Notes under the pieces: model-generated | Told to the model about the DNA's origin: nothing | What the model saw: only the letters and a program-made list of their open reading frames with translations | The model's database searches: none | Shown here: one piece after another, positions 58,309 through 64,000 of the stretch | Position numbering within the stretch: position 1 is the first letter of the stretch | How the letters are laid out: every line of letters begins with the position of its first letter | Translations under genes and position numbers: made by a program | Origin: Steromphala cineraria | Taxonomy: Eukaryota; Mollusca; Gastropoda; Trochida; Trochidae | Length of the DNA: 64,000 nucleotides | NCBI GenBank assembly: GCA_916613615.1 | Contig: OU744725.1 | Location: 13,852,253 to 13,916,252, forward strand | Reading direction: 5' to 3'

Positions 58309-61300
58309 TCGTCCGATGAACTCGTTAGATTGGTTATGAAGAGGTCTAATGACTCATTCAAGTTGAACATTTTACATATTTATGATTCATTGTTTGCATG
58401 TTTCCAGCTTGTTTGTTATATTTAATACGTTTACCGGTGGAAGAATTGAACATGTTTTTCCTAACTGTAATGTTTAGAATGGTATGCTAGTCTTTTGTCC
58501 AGAGTAGCGTAAATTGGTTTCACCTTTTACTGTTATATGCTTGAAGATATTTTCGTGGATTCATAACAAAAGTGTTATTTCAGCTATATCATGGTATTTA
58601 CAATCGTGTTCGCAGAGGAGAAATTCTAATCATCAGTCACTTTTGTAAAAATTCTTCAACGATCAATGACAATTAATTTGAACGACCAAAAGTCATAATG
58701 AATTGTTGCATTTATGATTATGTAATATGTACCTACTTAAAAGGCATCATGGTTGCTGATGATCAAGCATATTTGCAATTGGTTTAGTTGCAGTAGAAGA
58801 ATACAAGTTTCAAATGAAGGCGTTGTACTTCTATGGACTGTACATGTATATCGTTTTGGTGGGACTTTATACCTCCCAACGTCTATCATGGTAGAATAGA
58901 TACGATAGTCCAATTTTCGGTTCCAAATCTTAACTTGGCATAGACACGTCGAATTATGTTCTTCGTTTAATCATCCTGGTTATATTTCACGTTAAAATAA
59001 AAAAAACTCAGTAGTTTTACCTTTAACTTGATAATATAACAATATTGTGTTTGTTTGTGAACCTTTTGAATTAAAATAGCTTAACCAAAACAATCGTGAC
59101 TTGTATTTTCCACATAATGTAGGGATATTAAGTTATCCTATCATCAATTATATATATTGTCAAGAAAACGTATGACAATTCAGTACATCTGGACTAAGTA
59201 AACCTGGACTAAGTAGTTAACAACTTAATCCAAAAAGCCTTATTGCTCAGTTATCTTATCTTCTAACAATTACTCGTGTCAATATCTAGGGCAATATCGG
59301 GAAATGTTTTCTAATGGTTCACCTAACATGAGCCTATGGTTTACATTATCAAAACCTTTTCTTTTCTTAACAATAATGACATTGGTAACAGCCCGCTAAC
59401 AGGGGATTTCAAGCATTGTCAGTGGTATTCCTAAAAGGATATGAAAATAAGATCAGTGATTGGGAAAGACATCTTTGACAATGGCCAATTGGGCAATTTT
59501 CAGGGTTTAAGTAATGTTCTTAATTGTAAATGGAGCATTATCCTTTTGTCAATAGAGAACTTCTAAAAATTTAATGGACACTTTTTTCACCCAAAGTGCA
59601 AAATGGTTCAAGGCCCCTGCCTTTCCCAACCCCTGGAAGATAACAAATATACCCGCCTCCGTCTTAGAGCGTTTAAACATAAATTTAGCAGCATTAGAAT
59701 GAATAGAATCTCACTGTTTGCCCCTTCGCAGTAAGTGAACTTGCAGTGAAACCAGTCCAAATAATTGTCAGTTTGCACTTTTGAAGATCGCACAATCAAG
59801 CCTCATTGGTATGTTAAACCTAAGCATGTAAACCCACGAGTGGATTATTTATTTATCAACCATCTCAATCTATGGTGTCTTTTATATTACAAAATATCTA
59901 GAAAGGTCGATGAAAAAATGAAGGGGCACACTATTTCATATTCGTTCAATACCTTACAAGAGTATGCATGATTTGTGGTGTGAAAATCAACGTTCCCATA
60001 GCAACAAAATCTTTGTTTCTTACACCGGAAACCTAAAATTATAAACGTCTTTTAAACAAAAGTTGTTTTCTGTAAACTACAAAATTCTATTCTATTCTAA
60101 TTTCATTTCAATTCAATACTTATATAAGTTAATTACCGGTATAGTCAATTACCATGGACGGGGTGATTCATCCAGTCAGTATTTTTCTGACTTTTCCAAA
60201 ACATAACATTTTATCTATGTATTAGAAAGTCGCTTTATCACTTTCCGTTTTCATATTTTAGAAGATGAAAATGAGTCCCCCCCCACATTGAACTATTAGT
60301 TGAAGTGTAAAATCAAACAATATCTTGCTTGCATATGACACATACTAACGATATTTGTTAATATCATATCTTATACAAAATACGAATGTGCGGCATAGTA
60401 TGGCCGTTTATTTCGACGATTCGTGAATTATTGATGATGGAAAATCGAAATTAAGAAATCCTGTAAAATAGTTTTGGAAGAGCAATTGAAAATCAATAAA
60501 ACTGGATATATGGTAATGTCACACTCCTTGCCGACTAGTGGCAAGTTGGCAACTGTCATTAATTTCGAATAGGGAAAATATGCAATTTTGGTAAAAAGAT
60601 CCAGTTTGTAAAAAAAAGAGTAAAGATTACACGAGGTACAATTCCGATAGACGACCTTCTACAAAAAAATCGTAACCTCGTGTTATCATTAACCCTTATC
60701 AGAAAGACCTGGGGCTGGTTCTACCGTTGCAGAATCTACAGCAAAATTGGTAGGGCTTCTTCATTTAGTATATTTGTTTTCTCCAATCGTAGATATTTCT
60801 CAATGATAGAAATTGTGATTGATTTCTGACACAAGAAAACTTTGATAATTTGACTGCTTAAAACACGTAAACAGCATAGGAGAAGACAAAGTAAGTCATA
60901 TCTTTTAAGATGTCACGATTAATGAAATAGTCATATAATCATTGAACAGCTAGTCAATAATATGTATATTGATGTTAACAACAGTTAAATTTAAAAAACG
61001 AAATTGAAAGGTATATGTATATTGATGTTAACAACAGTTAAATTTAAAAAACGAAATTGAAAGGTAAACTTATTATGGTAAGATACAAATGTCCAGTTTT
61101 AAGAAAAAGAATATTCCCATAAAATCTTGAAGTTTAAAAACCTACATTAGAGTAATCTTATCTTAGGGTAGGAACTAGGAAATATATTTGACCCCCTTTC
61201 GGTATTGTTCTGACCGCGAATATTTGTATGAAATTATATGCATGAACTATAAGTGTATTTTTGTAAAACATACTTTATTTTAAATGGGATATTCAAAAGA

Positions 61301-61919
61301 AAAAATCTCTCTTAATACATTTTCTATAACACAACAGTTAATAATACATACTGTGGTTGTGGATAAAGCTTATATACCTTTTAAGTGTAATAAGTTTTAA
61401 TAACGTAATGAGATCTTTATTTCAATTTAACAATATACCACAGTTTTGAAAAAAAAACACCCTTCTAAACAGAATCGCTCTAACCTAGATATATCTTGCC
61501 GCGTCGACAGGCACATATGGGAAATGATAAGTTAGTCTCACGGCCGTTTCCGAAAATAACTGTTTGGCAGATAACAGTCGTATCACTCTACTGATAATAT
61601 TCAGTGCGGCTGTTGGCTAACTTTATTAACAGCTGTATATCAACCCTCTTGTTCTCATATATCCTGAGCCTTGGCGATAACACAGTATTCAACACGGTTA
61701 TTCACAAGAGTTCATGTAAATGACACTAGACTAGTGGGTTGTTTGCGTTGCCTTTAGCTGAATATCTTTTCAACAATATTTTCATGGTAAGCCAGGTAAG
61801 AGTTGTCGTTCTTACGTTATTTACAACACTAGGTGGCTTCCGGTAACATGGCTGTCAATCATTGAAAGATCGTGTCGATAATGATATTAGCAAAAATGTT
61901 ATGTTTCTGTATTTAAGAA
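58309..61919. other. 3' UTR of paralog 1 and intergenic region before paralog 2
   Basis: AATAAA at 58996-59001 would end a ~690-nt 3' UTR. A perfect 53-bp tandem duplication lies at 60961-61066. No gene is supported between; the frame at 59799-59608 (minus) has no recognisable features. Confidence 0.5.
60961..61066. repeat. Perfect 53-bp tandem duplication
   Basis: TATGTATATTGATGTTAACA ... GAAATTGAAAGGTA occurs twice without mismatch (60961-61013 and 61014-61066). This is either a very recent event or an assembly effect. Confidence 0.97.
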
Positions 61920-63955
61920 ATGGATGAAAGGAGGATAAAGGGAGAGGAGGGGTCACATGAAGAAAGGAAGCCACTGGCCGCCACGTTGCAGAAGCACTTA
62001 TCGGCGGACGGGAGCGATGACATCGGCGGTGATGATGGAGGGGGTGATAATGAAGACCAAGAAGATGTTTACATGGTGTCAGTCGGTTCCAGCCCTGGGA
62101 GCGGGGGATCCGATGGCACGCACCTGCTGCACATACCTGTCCCGGACGACTCACAGTCCTCCAGTTTCATGATGGAAAACAAAAATACTAATAGGAAAAC
62201 TGGGGCTGATATGAAAATTCTTGTGAGTTACCTGAGGTCCCTGAACGAGAAGAGACTGCCTGAGTGCATCCCCCCAATCGAGCTCGATAAATACCTGTCC
62301 TCTTTCTTTATGGTTGTGAGAAAATTTGATGGTGCAGAATATGAACCTTGCAGTTTGAGGGCAATGCTCGCAAGCATCGAACGTTATTTGAAACACAAAA
62401 GTTATCCTACATCTTTAACAAGAGATATTCATTTTGCAAAGACAAGGGCAGCTTTGAAGTTGAAACAAACAATGTTAAAACAGATGGGAAAAGGTGTCAA
62501 ATCTCAAATTTCATCAACATCACATGTCATGGAACAACGATTATCTCAGTTATGCAAGTCACAAGAATTTGGACCATACACACCTGTGTCTATTTTGTTT
62601 TCTCTCTGTTTTGTTTTTGTTATGAATTTGAAAATGAGAAAAGCAACTGAACATAAAAAATTGCTATGGGGAGACATCATGCTTGGTGTGGAAGAAGAAA
62701 CCGGTAAAGAATATCTTTCATTTTCACCTCAAATGTTACACAGGACACCTAATAGTCATCTACGTCAGTCCCGTCAAATGATCTGGAGTAGGCCTGAGTT
62801 ACCTGAACAGGATCCAGTGGCATTATACAAGTTATATGCAGAGAAAAGACCAATTGCTGCCAACCATAGATATTCTCCATTTTACCTGGGTGTAAACGTC
62901 AACCAACCAGCGCCTGCTCAGTCATGGTATAGACCCTGCGCTCTTGGCATGAACAAATTGAATGAAATGGTTCGACAAATTCGGGATCTGACGGGAATGT
63001 CAGGACAGATGTCTAGCTCTGAATCATTTGGATCGAGTGATGTTGACGCCAATTGTGACTCAACAAATGCTTCAACTGTTGATAATGAGGATGCTGAGTT
63101 TCACAGCCCAATTCAACCTGACAGTAACTTCCCTCGTCCTGATCCAAAATTAGATGTTGAAGTGTATCAATCATCGTCACATGCTGATTCAGAACTAGAC
63201 TCAAGTGACAGCCTTTCGTATCAATCCCTCTCCTTCAATGAAGATGCTGCTGATGATGTTGCTGATCACCAAGACAACTGCCCAGGAGGCGTGTCAGAAT
63301 ACTCCACTGATGACAATGTAGCCAATGGTAACTTGTTTTACATTTATCGTATAAAATATATACTTGTAATATTACTTAAGTAAATTTCATCATGCGGCCA
63401 GCTTCATATCCACATATATTCATTTATGATTGACTTAAACATTTAACATATAATTAAAGTTTCTTAACAAAGATTATTTTTTTGATAGTGCATAATGAAG
63501 TAACAGCTATAGCTTTTGTTAAGATACAAATAAATAAACATCGTCAAACTTTTTTAAGCATTACATTATGGATGTTACATGCATAGTGTCATCAGATATT
63601 TTACAATTCTTTACTTACATAAATATAGCTTTTCAGAAACACTTCCCTATGACAATAACTAGATTAAAAAAAATTTTAAGTGACATTAGTGACAAGATTG
63701 CATGTTTCATTAGTGACATAATTGTATGTGACTTTAGGTACATACCGAGTAATTGTTAATTTTTTAGAGGCAGGCAGTTTATTACCTTGACAATGTTTTC
63801 TGCAGATGTGAGCCACACTGAAGGAAGCGACTACATAGACCTGAGTACAGCCAAGCAGCAGTTGTCCGGGATCTTACAAAGAATGGACATCATGGATCTG
63901 GTAGCATTTGACCAGTGGCTCAAGAAGATGAAGATTGCTCGGGATCCGTCTTCAG
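61920..63955 (+). CDS. Crypton-derived DUF3504-like protein, paralog 2 (5' part; continues beyond window)
   Basis: Two exons are visible, 61920-63327 and 63806-63955, joined in phase after GCC AAT G. The second ends TCT TCA G|GTAGG, so at least one more exon lies outside. The N-terminus is acidic and glycine-rich (residues 1-75). Residues ~98-190 form the core-binding-like region (LVSYLRSLNEKRLPECI; IELDKYLSSFFMVVRK). Residues ~225-365 match the DUF3504-type domain (LRKATEHKK variant MRKATEHKKLLWGDIMLGVE; PVALYKLYAEKRP; SPFYLGVN; ALGMNKLNEMV). The domain stops before the expected H-x-x-R and Tyr region and passes into a long Ser/Asp-rich disordered tail. Exon 2 carries the same module as paralog 1. 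Gene order, orientation and exon phases show tandem duplication, but the sequences are strongly diverged. Confidence 0.82.
63328..63805. other. Intron 1 of paralog 2
   Basis: AT-rich with TTAAGTGACATTAGTGACA-type short repeats at ~63680-63735. Acceptor TTTTCTGCAG is at 63796-63805. No other feature is seen. Confidence 0.6.
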
Positions 63956-64000
63956 GTAGGAGTCAGTTACTTACCGGTACATAAAAAATAAATTTTTAGC

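Overview
This is a stretch of an animal nuclear genome. It has spliced genes with GT-AG introns, a ribosomal-protein gene carrying intronic C/D snoRNAs, and dense DNA-transposon, SINE and LINE debris. The AT-rich background, many small TIR elements and tandem repeats studded with AAGGTCA suggest a mollusc, most likely a bivalve. The taxon is an inference; the gene identities are not.

Layout. (1) 2113-15008, minus strand: a complete 11-exon parkin gene (404 codons plus stop), its introns loaded with SINEs, MITEs and ~150-bp tandem repeats. (2) 15693-18912, plus strand: a complete 5-exon ISCU gene, head to head with parkin across 684 bp. (3) About 20.2-28.2 kb: gene-poor repeat land with a broken LINE, a foldback element with an exact 9-bp target duplication, two long palindromes and nested MITEs. 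(4) 28203-37364, plus strand: a complete 7-exon RPL13A gene (203 aa). Its introns hold at least twelve box C/D snoRNAs: eight SNORD33-like and four SNORD34-like, several amplified by a ~1.7-kb tandem duplication. (5) 39607-48931: a nearly intact 9.3-kb PIF/Harbinger transposon with matching termini, a 3-exon DDE transposase (336 aa, D-D-E present) and a convergent 3-exon Myb/SANT-like partner (about 219 aa). (6) About 49-54.6 kb: MITEs and a degraded LINE. (7) 54704-58308 and 61920-63955+, plus strand: two diverged tandem paralogs derived from a Crypton-type tyrosine recombinase (DUF3504-like), with catalytic residues lost. Both carry the same unrecognised ~43-residue second exon. The first has a 14-copy minisatellite built from its own exon-2 splice donor. 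The second runs off the window.

Parkin (mitophagy E3 ligase) and ISCU (Fe-S scaffold) are both mitochondrial-homeostasis genes and probably share a bidirectional promoter. RPL13A and its snoRNAs couple ribosomal protein supply to rRNA 2'-O-methylation. The two Harbinger proteins are expected to act together on the subterminal repeats of the element. The window shows no prokaryotic genes, CRISPR arrays or functional tRNA genes.
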